Positions 1-14,050 of a DNA stretch of 64,000 bases are shown in pieces. Under the pieces are notes generated by a model. The model did no database searches. It saw nothing but the letters and a program-made list of their open reading frames with translations, and was not told where the DNA came from. Origin of the DNA: Pectobacterium araliae (lineage in GTDB: Bacteria > Pseudomonadota > Gammaproteobacteria > Enterobacterales > Enterobacteriaceae); contig NZ_AP028908.1 in NCBI RefSeq assembly GCF_037076465.1, positions 4,599,679 to 4,663,678 on the forward strand, in the 5' to 3' direction. Numbering within the stretch: position 1 is the stretch's first letter; the number at the start of each line of letters is the position of its first letter. The position numbers and the translations under genes were made by a program.

Positions 1-1
1 C

Positions 2-1621
2 GCGGTCAGAGCCACTCGCGCACAAGCGGATCGCGTGCTCTATCGTCAGGCTGTTCGCACCGCGTTGGAGAACCAACCAAACCTCACGATCTTCCAGCAG
101 GCAGTTGACGATCTGATCGTAGAAAACGATCGCGTCGTCGGTGCTGTTACCCAGATGGGACTTAAATTTCGTGCAAAAGCGGTGGTATTAACGGTAGGTA
201 CTTTTCTTGACGGCAAGATTCACATTGGGCTGGATAACTACAGCGGTGGGCGTGCAGGCGATCCGCCTTCCATTCCACTCGCGCGCCGTCTACGTGAACT
301 GCCTCTGCGCGTCAACCGCCTAAAAACCGGTACGCCGCCACGTATTGATGCCAGGACCATTGATTTTAGCGTGCTCGCACAACAGCACGGTGACAACCCA
401 ATGCCGGTTTTTTCATTCCTGGGTAACGCGAGTCAGCATCCGGCGCAAATGCCGTGCTATATCACGCATACCAATGAGAAAACCCATGATGTGATCCGTA
501 ATAATCTGGATCGTAGCCCGATGTATGCTGGGATCATCGAAGGGATCGGCCCACGCTATTGTCCCTCGATCGAAGACAAAGTCATGCGTTTTGCCGATCG
601 AAACACGCATCAGATCTTTCTTGAGCCAGAAGGACTGACCAGCAACGAAATTTATCCTAACGGGATCTCAACCAGTTTACCGTTCGACGTTCAGTGGCAG
701 ATAGTTCGTTCAATGACGGGTATGGAAAATGCGCGCATTGTTCGACCTGGCTATGCCATTGAGTACGATTTCTTCGATCCTCGCGATCTGAAGCCGACGC
801 TGGAAAACAAATTTGTTCATGGCCTGTTCTTTGCCGGGCAGATCAACGGCACAACAGGGTACGAAGAGGCCGCGGCACAGGGCATGCTAGCAGGGCTGAA
901 TGCGGCTCGATTGGCTGCCGACAAGGAAGGCTGGTCACCACGTCGCGATCAAGCCTATCTCGGCGTGTTGGTTGACGATCTCTGTACGCTGGGGACAAAA
1001 GAACCCTACCGTATGTTTACGTCGCGTGCTGAATACCGTCTGATGCTGCGTGAAGATAACGCCGATCTGCGTTTGACTGAAATCGGTCGTGAGCTGGGTA
1101 TGGTCGACGACCGTCGTTGGGCTCATTTCAATGAGAAGCTTGAAAGTATTGAGAAAGAGCGTCAGCGTTTGCGTGACATTCACGTTCATCCACAATCTGA
1201 GCAGCTAGACCAGATCAACTCACTGTTAAAGACGCCGCTGTCCCGTGAAGCGAATGGTGAAGAGCTGCTGCGTCGCCCAGAAGTGGATTATGTTCAGCTT
1301 ACTGCACTACCGCTGTTCGCTCCGGGATTAACCGACGAGCAGGCTGCTGAACAGGTTGAAATTCAGGTCAAATACGAGGGGTATATTGCTCGTCAACAGG
1401 ATGAAATCGAGAAACAGCTGCGTAATGAAAATACATTGCTGCCAGCCAATCTGGAGTACAAACAGGTTAGCGGATTGTCCAATGAGGTTATCGCCAAATT
1501 GAACGATCACAAACCGTCGTCTATCGGCCAGGCTTCACGGATTTCCGGTATTACGCCTGCGGCGATCTCCATTCTGCTGATCTGGCTTAAAAAGCAGGGT
1601 TTGCTGCGCCGTAGTGCCTGA
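2..1621 (+). CDS. mnmG: tRNA uridine-5-carboxymethylaminomethyl enzyme MnmG (5' truncated)
   Basis: With MnmE it installs the 5-carboxymethylaminomethyl group on wobble uridine 34 of several tRNAs, using FAD. The reading frame is open to the left edge, beginning [20 protein letters not shown], so the N-terminal FAD-binding part (about 90-100 residues of a family length near 629) lies outside. The two catalytic-type cysteines are visible in MPCYITHT and [11 protein letters not shown], followed by [19 protein letters not shown]. The C-terminal helical domain ends in [17 protein letters not shown]. The GTG at 35 is only an internal codon. rsmG follows, as in E. coli. The partner gene mnmE is at the other end of the window. 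oriC is expected just upstream. Confidence 0.97.
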   Translation, partial: AVRATRAQADRVLYRQAVRTALENQPNLTIFQQAVDDLIVENDRVVGAVTQMGLKFRAKAVVLTVGTFLDGKIHIGLDNYSGGRAGDPPSIPLARRLRELPLRVNRLKTGTPPRIDARTIDFSVLAQQHGDNPMPVFSFLGNASQHPAQMPCYITHTNEKTHDVIRNNLDRSPMYAGIIEGIGPRYCPSIEDKVMRFADRNTHQIFLEPEGLTSNEIYPNGISTSLPFDVQWQIVRSMTGMENARIVRPGYAIEYDFFDPRDLKPTLENKFVHGLFFAGQINGTTGYEEAAAQGMLAGLNAARLAADKEGWSPRRDQAYLGVLVDDLCTLGTKEPYRMFTSRAEYRLMLREDNADLRLTEIGRELGMVDDRRWAHFNEKLESIEKERQRLRDIHVHPQSEQLDQINSLLKTPLSREANGEELLRRPEVDYVQLTALPLFAPGLTDEQAAEQVEIQVKYEGYIARQQDEIEKQLRNENTLLPANLEYKQVSGLSNEVIAKLNDHKPSSIGQASRISGITPAAISILLIWLKKQGLLRRSA

Positions 1622-1642
1622 TTTACGGTAAACTTATCCCCT

Positions 1643-1670
1643 AAATAGCCGGTTATCCGGCTATTTTTAT
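1643..1670 (+). terminator. Hairpin with T-run after mnmG
   Basis: A 10-bp stem (AAATAGCCGG / CCGGCTATTT) with a TTAT loop is followed by more T residues. It looks like an intrinsic terminator or attenuator between mnmG and rsmG. Confidence 0.75.
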
Positions 1671-1703
1671 TATTAACTTCATATTTTTCATCGGGATCTT
1701 ATT

Positions 1704-2324
1704 GTGCGCAACACACTCGATAATCTGCTAAACGCGGCTGGCATTGTGATTTCAGATAAGCAAAAAAATCTTCTGATACAGTATGTTGACATGCTGAATA
1801 AGTGGAATAAAGCTTATAACCTGACGTCGGTACGCGATCCGCAGCAAATGCTCGTCCGCCATATCATGGACAGCATCGTGGTTGAGCCGCATTTACACGG
1901 GCAGCGTTTTATCGATGTGGGAACAGGGCCTGGATTACCGGGGATTCCGTTGGCAATTGTTCGTCCTGAGTCGCATTTCACTTTGCTGGATAGTTTGGGT
2001 AAACGTGTACGCTTTCTGCGTCAGGTACAGCATGAGCTACAGCTTGAAAACATCACTCCCGTACAGAGTCGCGTTGAAGCATTTCCAGCAGAGCCACCTT
2101 TTGATGGGGTGATTAGTCGGGCATTCGCCTCTCTACAAGATATGATTAACTGGTGTAGCCATCTTCCAGCCAGACCGACAGGGCGGTTTTATGCGCTAAA
2201 AGGCATCCTTCCAGAGGATGAATTGTCATCGTTACCACACGGTGTTTTGTTGGATCAGGTCGTTCGCTTAACTGTTCCCGATCTGGAAGGTGAACGCCAT
2301 TTGGTTGTGCTTAAACCAAACTAA
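1704..2324 (+). CDS. rsmG: 16S rRNA (guanine527-N7)-methyltransferase RsmG
   Basis: SAM-dependent methylation of G527 of 16S rRNA; loss gives low-level streptomycin resistance in E. coli. The 206 residues match the usual length of about 207. The N-terminal part has [14 protein letters not shown] and the SAM-binding glycine motif [17 protein letters not shown] is near residue 70. The start is GTG at 1704, with GGGA upstream at normal spacing and an N-terminus that lines up with E. coli GidB. It follows mnmG after a hairpin and precedes the ATP synthase operon, the conserved gidA-gidB-atp order. Confidence 0.96.
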   Translation: MRNTLDNLLNAAGIVISDKQKNLLIQYVDMLNKWNKAYNLTSVRDPQQMLVRHIMDSIVVEPHLHGQRFIDVGTGPGLPGIPLAIVRPESHFTLLDSLGKRVRFLRQVQHELQLENITPVQSRVEAFPAEPPFDGVISRAFASLQDMINWCSHLPARPTGRFYALKGILPEDELSSLPHGVLLDQVVRLTVPDLEGERHLVVLKPN

Positions 2325-2947
2325 TTTTGTTTTTTATCAAAAAAATTATAACTAAATATTGCGTGTCAGGTTGCCACCTTGTTTATCGGTGGCATCGATC
2401 CAGATCGCATCGCGATCACTGAAATTTTACATCTCCGTTTTTTCAGCGTCGTCCTTTTGCTTTCGCGCTGAATAATAACGAGCGAAAATAAATGATTGGC
2501 ATCAAAAATTAGTTATTTTTGTGTTAATTGAGTAAAAAAACGATATCAATAATGTCAATAGCTGGTTGAAACGTTGTTTATTGCGTTTTTTGAATGAAAA
2601 TTTTTATAACTTATTGAAGTTAAATAAAATAAATGACTTCTTTTGCTAAAGACAAAAAAAAGCATGTTCTGTTATAAATAGTCGTAGAGCCTTTTATGTG
2701 AGTCGCATCACAGATTAGATGGCTTTAGAAATTAATTACACCAGATGTGATCAGGGATGATTGTTAGTAAAAATGGGGCTTCAGAAAGAAATTTAAATAA
2801 TTGTTCACCTTTTCGCTACTTATCGATTGAATTCGCAGGTATGACCCGTATAATTTGCTCGTTTTTTGCTGCTTGACTCAGTGGTGTAAAGGCAGTTCTA
2901 TACGTCATTCGGTATACCACTGAAAAGGTACGGAGAGAGCAAACGTC
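2325..2947. other. Intergenic region between rsmG and atpI
   Basis: This 620-bp gap is A/T-rich. Near its left end is a short inverted repeat (TGCCACC at 2372 with GGTGGCA at 2388), followed by several GATC sites between about 2396 and 2420. The right end carries the ATP synthase promoter, annotated separately. No convincing gene was found in it. A gap of similar size separates gidB and atpI in E. coli. Confidence 0.6.
2827..2854 (+). promoter_or_regulatory. Sigma-70 promoter of the atp operon
   Basis: A -35 element TTGAAT (2827-2832) and a consensus -10 TATAAT (2849-2854) are separated by 16 bp, about 95 bp upstream of atpI. This is the expected place for the main promoter of the ATP synthase operon. 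Confidence 0.75.
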
Positions 2948-4154
<1,207 letters not shown>

Positions 4155-4164
4155 TTTTCTTTCA

Positions 4165-4443
<279 letters not shown>

Positions 4444-4506
4444 GCAGAATGTTTTCTGCTGAGGTTAAAACATCAACTTATTTAACTTTGAAAGAGGCAT
4501 TGTGCT

Positions 4507-4977
4507 GTGAATATTAATGCAACAATCCTCGGCCAGGCCATTGCGTTCGTCCTGTTTGTCTGGTTCTGCATGAAGTTTGTATGGCCGCCGATGATGGCAG
4601 CCATCGAGAAACGTCAGAAAGAAATTGCTGACGGTCTTGCTTCTGCTGAACGTGCCAAAAAAGATTTGAACTTGGCTCAGGCCAATGCGACAGATCAACT
4701 GAAGAAAGCCAAAGCGGATGCTCAGGTTATCATCGAGCAAGCGAACAAACGCCGTGCTCAGATCCTGGATGAGGCGAAAGCTGAAGCGGAAGTTGAACGT
4801 AACAAGATTGTGGCGCAGGCGCAGGCTGAAATTGAAGCCGAACGTAAACGCGCTCGTGAAGAGCTGCGTAAGCAAGTTGCCGTATTGGCGATTGCTGGTG
4901 CCGAGAAAATTATTGAACGTTCCGTGGATGAAGCTGCTAACAGCGACATCGTTGATAAACTGGTCGCTGAACTGTAA
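4507..4977 (+). CDS. atpF: ATP synthase Fo subunit b
   Basis: Peripheral stalk subunit that holds F1 against subunit a. It has 156 residues, the same as E. coli: one N-terminal membrane helix ([24 protein letters not shown]) followed by a long charged, alanine-rich coiled coil. The start is GTG at 4507, just after the T-G-C-T-G of the leader, with GAAAGAGG upstream. The N-terminus [14 protein letters not shown] matches the family. Confidence 0.97.
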   Translation: MNINATILGQAIAFVLFVWFCMKFVWPPMMAAIEKRQKEIADGLASAERAKKDLNLAQANATDQLKKAKADAQVIIEQANKRRAQILDEAKAEAEVERNKIVAQAQAEIEAERKRAREELRKQVAVLAIAGAEKIIERSVDEAANSDIVDKLVAEL

Positions 4978-4991
4978 GGAGGGAGGGGCTG

Positions 4992-5525
4992 ATGTCTGAA
5001 TTTGTCACGGTAGCTCGCCCCTACGCCAAAGCAGCTTTTGACTTTGCGGTTGAGAATCAGGCCCTGGAGCGCTGGCATAACATGCTGGCGTTTTCGGCCG
5101 AAGTCGCGCGCAATGAGCAGATTGCCGAGTTGCTTTCTGGTGCGGTAGCACCGATTGAGCTGGCGAAGACGTTTATTGCCGTTTGTGGTGATCAACTTGA
5201 TGAAGCCGGTCAGAACCTGATTAAGGTGATGGCCGAGAACGGGCGTTTACCGGTACTTACTGAAGTACTGGAACAATTTATTCAACTGCGGGCAGCACTA
5301 GAATCGATGGTTGACGTCGATGTGATTTCTGCCAACACGTTGAATGAGCAGCAGCTATCAAAAATCGCTGCCGCTATGGAAAAACGTCTGTCACGCAAAG
5401 TGAAGCTGAATTGCAAAATTGATAAGTCTGTCATGGCCGGCGTGGTTATTCGCGCGGGCGATATGGTGATAGATGGCAGCATTCGCGGTCGTCTGGAACG
5501 TCTGGCAGACGTCTTGCAGTCTTAA
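4992..5525 (+). CDS. atpH: ATP synthase F1 subunit delta
   Basis: Connects the b-dimer stalk to the top of the alpha/beta hexamer. It has 177 residues as in E. coli, beginning [19 protein letters not shown] and ending in the conserved [30 protein letters not shown] upstream is a very strong SD. It lies 14 bp after atpF. Confidence 0.97.
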   Translation: MSEFVTVARPYAKAAFDFAVENQALERWHNMLAFSAEVARNEQIAELLSGAVAPIELAKTFIAVCGDQLDEAGQNLIKVMAENGRLPVLTEVLEQFIQLRAALESMVDVDVISANTLNEQQLSKIAAAMEKRLSRKVKLNCKIDKSVMAGVVIRAGDMVIDGSIRGRLERLADVLQS

Positions 5526-5537
5526 GGGGACTGGAGC

Positions 5538-7079
5538 ATGCAACTGAATTCCACCGAAATCAGCGAACTGATCAAGCAGCGCATTGCTCAGTTTAATGTG
5601 GTGAGCGAAGCTCACAATGAAGGTACTATTGTTTCCGTCAGTGACGGAATCATTCGCGTCCACGGTCTGGCAGACGTGATGCAGGGAGAGATGATCTCTC
5701 TGCCGGGTAACCGTTATGCGATTGCACTGAACCTGGAGCGAGACTCCGTTGGTGCGGTTGTCATGGGGCCGTATGCGGATCTGGCTGAAGGCATGAAAGT
5801 AAAATGCACCGGCCGTATTCTTGAAGTTCCTGTTGGTCGTGGCCTGCTGGGTCGCGTGGTCAACACACTAGGTGCACCGATTGATGGTAAAGGCGCACTG
5901 GATCATGACGGCTTCTCTGCGGTTGAAACGATTGCGCCTGGCGTTATCGAACGTCAGTCGGTTGATGAGCCAGTACAAACGGGCTATAAATCCGTTGACG
6001 CCATGATTCCAATTGGTCGTGGTCAGCGTGAATTGATTATCGGCGACCGCCAGACGGGTAAAACCGCACTGGCCATCGATGCCATTATCAACCAGCGTGA
6101 TTCCGGTATCAAATGTGTGTACGTTGCTATCGGCCAGAAAGCCTCCACGATTTCTAACGTGGTGCGTAAACTGGAAGAGCATGGCGCACTGGAAAACACC
6201 ATTGTCGTTGTGGCTACGGCGTCTGAGTCTGCTGCTCTGCAATACTTGGCTCCGTATGCCGGTTGTGCGATGGGTGAGTATTTCCGCGACCGTGGTGAAG
6301 ATGCGCTGATTATTTATGATGACCTGTCTAAACAGGCCGTTGCTTACCGTCAAGTTTCTCTGCTGCTTCGTCGTCCGCCAGGTCGTGAAGCCTATCCAGG
6401 CGATGTTTTCTATCTCCACTCCCGTTTGCTGGAACGTGCATCGCGTGTTAATGCGGATTACGTTGAGGCATTCACCAAGGGTGAAGTGAAGGGAAAAACC
6501 GGTTCGTTGACCGCACTGCCGATTATCGAAACGCAAGCAGGTGACGTTTCTGCGTTCGTTCCGACCAACGTAATTTCTATTACTGATGGTCAGATCTTCC
6601 TGGAATCCAACTTGTTTAACGCCGGTATTCGTCCAGCGGTTAACCCAGGGATCTCGGTATCCCGTGTGGGTGGTGCAGCACAGACCAAGATCATGAAGAA
6701 ACTGTCCGGTGGTATTCGTACCGCTCTGGCACAGTACCGTGAGCTGGCGGCATTCTCTCAGTTCGCTTCCGATCTTGATGATGCAACACGCAAACAGTTG
6801 AACCATGGTCAGAAAGTGACCGAACTGTTGAAACAGAAACAGTATGCGCCGATGTCTGTCGCACAGCAGTCTCTGGTTCTGTTTGCGGCGGAACGTGGTT
6901 ACCTGGAAGATGTTGAGCTGTCTAAAGTCGTTAGTTTTGAAGCGGCTTTACTGGCTTACGCTGACCGTGAGCATGGCGAACTTCTGCAACAAATCGACCA
7001 GACTGGCGCTTATAACGATGAGATCGAGGGCAAGTTTAAAGGCATCCTCGATACTTTTAAGGCAACCCAGTCCTGGTAA
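5538..7079 (+). CDS. atpA: ATP synthase F1 subunit alpha
   Basis: Non-catalytic nucleotide-binding subunit of F1. The 513 residues equal the E. coli length. The Walker A motif GDRQTGKTA is near residue 169, the Walker B stretch DALIIYDD near 260, and the signature [17 protein letters not shown] near 365. The SD GGGGACTGGAG lies just before the ATG, 12 bp after atpH. Confidence 0.98.
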   Translation: MQLNSTEISELIKQRIAQFNVVSEAHNEGTIVSVSDGIIRVHGLADVMQGEMISLPGNRYAIALNLERDSVGAVVMGPYADLAEGMKVKCTGRILEVPVGRGLLGRVVNTLGAPIDGKGALDHDGFSAVETIAPGVIERQSVDEPVQTGYKSVDAMIPIGRGQRELIIGDRQTGKTALAIDAIINQRDSGIKCVYVAIGQKASTISNVVRKLEEHGALENTIVVVATASESAALQYLAPYAGCAMGEYFRDRGEDALIIYDDLSKQAVAYRQVSLLLRRPPGREAYPGDVFYLHSRLLERASRVNADYVEAFTKGEVKGKTGSLTALPIIETQAGDVSAFVPTNVISITDGQIFLESNLFNAGIRPAVNPGISVSRVGGAAQTKIMKKLSGGIRTALAQYRELAAFSQFASDLDDATRKQLNHGQKVTELLKQKQYAPMSVAQQSLVLFAAERGYLEDVELSKVVSFEAALLAYADREHGELLQQIDQTGAYNDEIEGKFKGILDTFKATQSW

Positions 7080-7131
7080 CGCCCGGTGGCCTGCTGTAAA
7101 GCAGGCCGCAAGGCTTTGAGGAGAAGCAAAG

Positions 7132-9425
<2,294 letters not shown>

Positions 9426-9444
9426 CGCCTTGTAGGAGGGTGAC

Positions 9445-9864
9445 ATGGCTATGACTTACCATCTGGATGTCGTGAGTGCGGAGCAGCAAATGTTCTCCGG
9501 TCTGGTGCAGAAGATCCAGGTAACGGGGAGCGAAGGCGAACTGGGTATTTATCCGGGACATGCCCCTCTGCTCACTGCCATTAAACCGGGTATGATTCGT
9601 ATCGTTAAGCAGCACGGTGAAGAAGAGTATATCTACCTTTCTGGTGGCGTCCTTGAGGTGCAGCCGAATATGGTTACCGTACTGTCTGATACCGCTATTC
9701 GTGGACAGGATTTGGATGAAGCCCGTGCGTTGGAAGCGAAACGCAAAGCAGAAGACCATATCCGTAATTCGCATGGCGACGTGGATTATGCTCAGGCTTC
9801 CGCAGAGCTGACCAAAGCGATTGCGAAGCTGCGTGTTATCGAGCTGACCAGAAAAGCGATGTAA
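9445..9864 (+). CDS. atpC: ATP synthase F1 subunit epsilon
   Basis: Rotor subunit and intrinsic ATPase inhibitor. It has 139 residues: an N-terminal beta sandwich ([34 protein letters not shown]) and a C-terminal helix pair starting at [17 protein letters not shown]. It is the last gene of the operon, with GTAGGAGGGTGAC upstream and a strong terminator downstream. Confidence 0.97.
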
Positions 9865-9887
9865 CAGGTAAGCTTGCAATAATTGAA

Positions 9888-9918
9888 GGCCAGTCAGTTC
9901 ACACTGACTGGCCTTTTT
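9888..9918 (+). terminator. Terminator of the atp operon
   Basis: A perfect 10-bp stem (GGCCAGTCAG / CTGACTGGCC) with loop TTCACA is followed by TTTTTG. It is placed between atpC and the convergent pelX. Confidence 0.93.
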
Positions 9919-9946
9919 GTATTTAAGGTGATGCCTTTACACGGGC

Positions 9947-12181
9947 TTATTTTTTCTTCAGGAAGTCGCCAAGTACCAGATTGCCTTTGGCATCACGCGT
10001 AAACGTCTCCGGAACGGTAACGGATACGACGTTATTTACTGTGATTTCCTTACCTTGCGCGTTAACCGAACGGTCTTCTTTGATGAAATAGTTGGTGTTA
10101 TCGATATTGCCGACAACCGCATCATCATATTTACCCGCTTTGGTTTTCAGCGAAATGTTGTTCTTGAAGACGCCTTGTTTTTCCGGGCCTGAGTAAGGGC
10201 TTGGACGGAAAATAAAGTTAAAGCGCTCGTTATCCAACGCGATGTTGTCTTCAACGATCAGTGCGCCAGGGTTGAAGTTGTCAGTGAAACCATCGAGTTT
10301 GTTACCCACGGCAATGCTGTGTTTAACCTGATGCGCCACTGGCTGGCCTTCGCCACCCATTTTGAAACCATTGCTGGTGTTGTTCATGGCAATTGAATTC
10401 TCGATCACCACAACGCCGTTGGCACCGTCTTCAATTTTGTTAAACAGGTCGAAGCCGTCATCGATGTTGTTGTGCGAAAACGCACCGCGGATCACGTTGC
10501 CTTCACCGACACGCATTTTCACCGCAAAACCGTCGGCGTTTATTTTGCCTGGGTCTTGGTTGCTGTGAGATTCTGAGTTCAGGATCAGGTTATGGCTGGC
10601 CCACAGTGGTCTGCCTACATCGGCCGTCGAGGTTACCTGAATACCGGTATCGTCAGCGTGGTGCGCCAGAACACGTTCGATGGTGTTGTAGCTCCCTTCG
10701 ATACGGAACGGTTTCTCGGTGATTTCAATCCCTTTAACATGCCAATGGCTCGCCTTCAGTTGCAAGCCGTGAATGACGGCTTTATTACCGACGGTAAACA
10801 GGTTCTTGACGGCTTTTTGTTGGCCGCTGGCGCTGACAGGGATTTCAGTTGCGCTGTAATCGCCATCGTTGAGCCAAATGGTGCCGCCTGCTGGCAGCGC
10901 AGCGACGGCGCTGGCTAAATCGAGCGGTGCATTTTTACTGCCGTTGTTGCTAGCTGAACCCTGTGGCGAAACATACAAATTTTTGGCATCAGCATAAGCT
11001 ACTTTTTCAACCTTGAACGTGCTCTCTTTGACCGCTTTATCATCCCCATCCGCAGGTTGGTAAGCGAGCTTGAATTCAGCGCTATTACCGGCAATTTTTG
11101 CTGGCAGAGAGAACATCTCACCTGCTTTTACCTGCTTGGCATCACCCAGAGATTTACCGTCTTGTGAAACGGTGATCGTACCGTTGTAATTGGCTTTGGC
11201 CTGTACCACATAGTTTTCGCTGGTGGTTTTAGGCGATGACATCACCTGAAGCAACGGATCGTAAGCCTTGACTTTAAATTCTGGTGACGCTTTGGTTTGC
11301 GCCGGTGCCGTAGTCAACTGTGCATTACTGACGATGATTTTGGCGTTACGGGAAGCAAAGAAACCGACGTAGTAGTGGTCTTTGTCCAGCTTGGTGACAA
11401 CATCCGCGCCTTTGACTTCTTTTGATACCCAGTTATCTGTGCCTTTCGGTGCATAAGAGGTAATGAAGCCGTCGTTGGTACGTTCCAGTTTCAGACGGAA
11501 AGTCGGTGTCTGCTCCAGATTGACGTTTTCCTGGTAGCTGGTTTTGGTAATTTTGGCGCCTGCGTTGCCCCATGGCTGGGTTACACCATTACGCAAAATA
11601 GCCTGTAGTTTGATTTCAGTATGCGATTTTTTATCCTGCGTCATGATGGCGTTCATCACCATGTTGGACGCCGCAGGGAATTCCTCATACCCTTCTTTCA
11701 ACGGTTCCTGACGCGGCACGCCGATAATATCGCGCACCAGAATTCCCGCGCCTTCCTGAGCCGCAGGCTTGGCGCCGTTTTCTGGCCCAAACTGCTCCAC
11801 GGTAATATCAGACTGAAGCGTAAAATTCACATTGGCAGGTAACTGCGTATAGAAGAACGTCAGTCCGTCATGGGTGTTGGCAATCTTTCCGCCACGACTT
11901 TCGATCGTGATAGGTGCGGATAAATCAGCGTTATCCCCCGGCGCTAATTTCTTACCGTTAATGGTGACGTCGTTAACGCCAATTTTTTCCGGCAGAACGT
12001 TGGATGAGAAGTTTATATCTGTCGACTGACCAAAGGCCATTCCGTGCCAGACGGGGGTTGATTCTGTTGCGGCGTGTGTACTGAAGCTGAAGAGTAATGC
12101 ATTCGTCAACGCGACGGCTGCGAGGCGTGAAGAACGGTGTTTCCGTGCAAAATCACATTTTTGTGAAGAACAACGTTTCAT
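9947..12181 (-). CDS. pelX: Family 9 pectate lyase, PelX-type
   Basis: Cleaves polygalacturonate by calcium-dependent beta-elimination; PelX-type enzymes act on oligomers and release disaccharides. The 744 residues begin with a basic stretch and a signal peptide ending near STHAA, suggesting export to the periplasm. About 360 residues of beta-rich N-terminal region precede the PL9 parallel beta-helix, which starts at about 402 (LYVSPQGSASNNGSKNAP). Asp550 (NADG) and Asp574/575/578 (IDDGFDLF) have the same spacing as the calcium ligands D209/D233/D234/D237 of Pel9A, and Lys607 (NGFKMGG) matches its catalytic lysine K273 by context. The start has GGAG at 5-nt spacing. It sits alone between atp and glmU and is probably controlled by KdgR. 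Confidence 0.9.
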   Translation of the reverse strand: MKRCSSQKCDFARKHRSSRLAAVALTNALLFSFSTHAATESTPVWHGMAFGQSTDINFSSNVLPEKIGVNDVTINGKKLAPGDNADLSAPITIESRGGKIANTHDGLTFFYTQLPANVNFTLQSDITVEQFGPENGAKPAAQEGAGILVRDIIGVPRQEPLKEGYEEFPAASNMVMNAIMTQDKKSHTEIKLQAILRNGVTQPWGNAGAKITKTSYQENVNLEQTPTFRLKLERTNDGFITSYAPKGTDNWVSKEVKGADVVTKLDKDHYYVGFFASRNAKIIVSNAQLTTAPAQTKASPEFKVKAYDPLLQVMSSPKTTSENYVVQAKANYNGTITVSQDGKSLGDAKQVKAGEMFSLPAKIAGNSAEFKLAYQPADGDDKAVKESTFKVEKVAYADAKNLYVSPQGSASNNGSKNAPLDLASAVAALPAGGTIWLNDGDYSATEIPVSASGQQKAVKNLFTVGNKAVIHGLQLKASHWHVKGIEITEKPFRIEGSYNTIERVLAHHADDTGIQVTSTADVGRPLWASHNLILNSESHSNQDPGKINADGFAVKMRVGEGNVIRGAFSHNNIDDGFDLFNKIEDGANGVVVIENSIAMNNTSNGFKMGGEGQPVAHQVKHSIAVGNKLDGFTDNFNPGALIVEDNIALDNERFNFIFRPSPYSGPEKQGVFKNNISLKTKAGKYDDAVVGNIDNTNYFIKEDRSVNAQGKEITVNNVVSVTVPETFTRDAKGNLVLGDFLKKK

Positions 12182-12494
12182 TGTGTCTCCTTCGTTATTG
12201 AATTATTCGCCCGCGTATATTGCTATAAATGAAACACTGTTTCTTTTGTGTGTGTCACAAATGGAAATACTTAAAAACAAAGTCTGCTTTTTATAAAACA
12301 ACGTGCCGTTTTTGTTGTTGAGGATCTCATTCTTTCCTCATGCGAATTCATGGTTTTGCGAGTGACTTTCAGAAAAAGCTCACTAAAAATCATCAGTGTT
12401 ATGCCGGAATTTCGGTAAACTCTGGTTATTCAGGCCGTAATCGGTTGATCACTTTTATTCTGCGGGGCTGTGGCTTCGTATTGTCAGGATGCTT
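12182..12494. other. Divergent pelX / glmU intergenic region
   Basis: The gap carries the pelX leader and KdgR box on the left and the glmU promoter region on the right. A single CRP-like half-site (TCACA at 12255) lies beside the KdgR box, but no proper TGTGA-N6-TCACA partner is present. No gene is seen. Confidence 0.55.
12228..12246 (-). promoter_or_regulatory. KdgR operator upstream of pelX
   Basis: AATGAAACACTGTTTCTTT matches the KdgR consensus AATRAAAYRNYRTTTYATT at 18 of 19 positions; only the third base from the end differs. It lies 47 bp upstream of the pelX start, as expected for repression relieved by 2-keto-3-deoxygluconate from pectin breakdown. Confidence 0.85.
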
Positions 12495-13865
12495 ATGTCA
12501 AATAATGCTATGAGTGTGGTTATTCTCGCTGCGGGTAAAGGAACCCGTATGTATTCCGATCTTCCTAAGGTGTTACACCCACTGGCGGGCAAACCGATGG
12601 TTCAGCATGTTATTGATGCGGCCATGACGACAGGCGCACAGCACGTTCATCTGGTATACGGTCACGGCGGTGATTTGTTAAAACGTGAATTGGCCGATCC
12701 GGCATTGAACTGGGTGTTGCAGGCGGAACAGTTAGGAACGGGCCATGCGATGCAACAGGCCGCCCCACATTTTGCTGATGATGAAGATATCCTGATGTTG
12801 TATGGCGATGTACCGCTGATTTCAGTGAAAACGCTGGAGCGTTTACGTCAGGCTAAACCGCAGGGCGGGATCGGCCTGTTGACAGTAAAACTGGACGATC
12901 CGACGGGCTATGGCCGGATTGTGCGTGAGAACGGTGCTGTCGTCGGGATTGTTGAACACAAAGATGCCAGCGAAGCACAGCGCCAGATTAACGAGATCAA
13001 TACCGGCATATTGATTGCCAACGGCAAAGATTTGAAGCGCTGGTTAAGCCAGTTGAACAACAACAACGCCCAGGGGGAGTTTTATATCACCGACATTATT
13101 GCGATGGCGGCGGCGGAAGATCAGCGTGTTGAAGCGGTCCATCCCGAACGACTGAGTGAAGTTGAGGGCGTCAATAATCGCCTGCAACTGTCGGCGCTGG
13201 AGCGGGTTTATCAACGTGAACAGGCGGATAAGCTGCTGCTGGCCGGCGTGATGCTGCTCGACCCGGCACGATTTGATCTACGTGGCGAACTGACTCATGG
13301 TCGCGATGTGGTGATTGATGTCAATGTCGTTGTGGAAGGCAATGTTCAACTCGGTAATCGGGTGAAAATTGGTGCAGGCTGTGTGATCAAAAACGCCATC
13401 ATTGGCGATGATTGTGAGATCAGTCCTTATTCCGTATTGGAGGATGCCGTTCTGGAAGCGCAGTGCACCATCGGGCCATTTGCCCGCTTGCGCCCAGGAT
13501 CTGAACTGGCCGAGGGGGCGCACGTTGGCAATTTTGTTGAACTGAAAAAAGCGCGTCTGGGGAAAGGATCAAAAGCGGGACATCTTAGCTATTTAGGTGA
13601 TGCGGATATCGGTTCCGGTGTTAATATTGGTGCAGGAACGATCACCTGTAATTATGATGGTGCGAATAAACACAAAACGATTATTGGTGATGATGTGTTT
13701 GTCGGTTCGGATACGCAACTTGTGGCACCCGTCAGCGTTGCCAGCGGCGCGACGATTGGTGCAGGCACGACGGTGACGCGCGATGTGGCAGAGAACGAGC
13801 TGGTGATCAGCCGTGTGAAGCAGAAACATATCTCTGGGTGGTTACGTCCGGTGAAAAAGAAATAA
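12495..13865 (+). CDS. glmU: Bifunctional GlmU: GlcN-1-P acetyltransferase / UDP-GlcNAc pyrophosphorylase
   Basis: Makes UDP-GlcNAc for peptidoglycan, LPS and, here, poly-GlcNAc. The N-terminal pyrophosphorylase domain has [20 protein letters not shown] and MLYGDVPLI. The C-terminal left-handed beta-helix acetyltransferase has hexapeptide repeats and [16 protein letters not shown]. The ATG at 12495 is preferred over the one at 12489 because AGGA lies 5 nt before it, nothing suitable lies before the other, and the resulting 456 residues equal the E. coli length. glmS follows after a hairpin. Confidence 0.97.
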   Translation: MSNNAMSVVILAAGKGTRMYSDLPKVLHPLAGKPMVQHVIDAAMTTGAQHVHLVYGHGGDLLKRELADPALNWVLQAEQLGTGHAMQQAAPHFADDEDILMLYGDVPLISVKTLERLRQAKPQGGIGLLTVKLDDPTGYGRIVRENGAVVGIVEHKDASEAQRQINEINTGILIANGKDLKRWLSQLNNNNAQGEFYITDIIAMAAAEDQRVEAVHPERLSEVEGVNNRLQLSALERVYQREQADKLLLAGVMLLDPARFDLRGELTHGRDVVIDVNVVVEGNVQLGNRVKIGAGCVIKNAIIGDDCEISPYSVLEDAVLEAQCTIGPFARLRPGSELAEGAHVGNFVELKKARLGKGSKAGHLSYLGDADIGSGVNIGAGTITCNYDGANKHKTIIGDDVFVGSDTQLVAPVSVASGATIGAGTTVTRDVAENELVISRVKQKHISGWLRPVKKK

Positions 13866-13873
13866 TATTTGAT

Positions 13874-13900
13874 GCCTCCGCACGCGGCGGAGGCGGTTTT
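13874..13900 (+). terminator. Hairpin between glmU and glmS
   Basis: An 8-bp GC-rich stem (GCCTCCGC / GCGGAGGC) with loop ACGCG is followed by GGTTTTG. It may partly terminate glmU transcripts. Confidence 0.6.
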
Positions 13901-14013
13901 GTCCTGTGCTTTGACCGATTTCAGAGTACAAAACAAAACATAATAATCCCCAACTCTCTACAAGGCTCGGGGAACCCGGAAAAACCGGAACAATCAGGTC
14001 TAAGACATCCCTG

Positions 14014-14030
14014 GTGACACAATATGTCAC
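14014..14030 (+). promoter_or_regulatory. Hairpin in the glmS leader
   Basis: A 6-bp stem (GTGACA / TGTCAC, loop CAATA) lies 20 nt before the glmS start, just ahead of the AGGA SD. In E. coli the glmS leader folds back and is opened by the sRNA GlmZ. Whether this hairpin plays that part is a guess from position. Confidence 0.35.
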
Positions 14031-14050
14031 TTTTATAGGAATACACATCC

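Noticed and set aside
5868..6806. 312-residue open frame opposite atpA
   Set aside because: It lies fully antisense to a conserved catalytic subunit, has no recognisable family and no start signal. Codon-bias shadow.
12240..12262. CRP site beside the KdgR box of pelX
   Set aside because: Only the TCACA half is present. The position for the TGTGA half reads TTTTG, so I list it only as a half-site.
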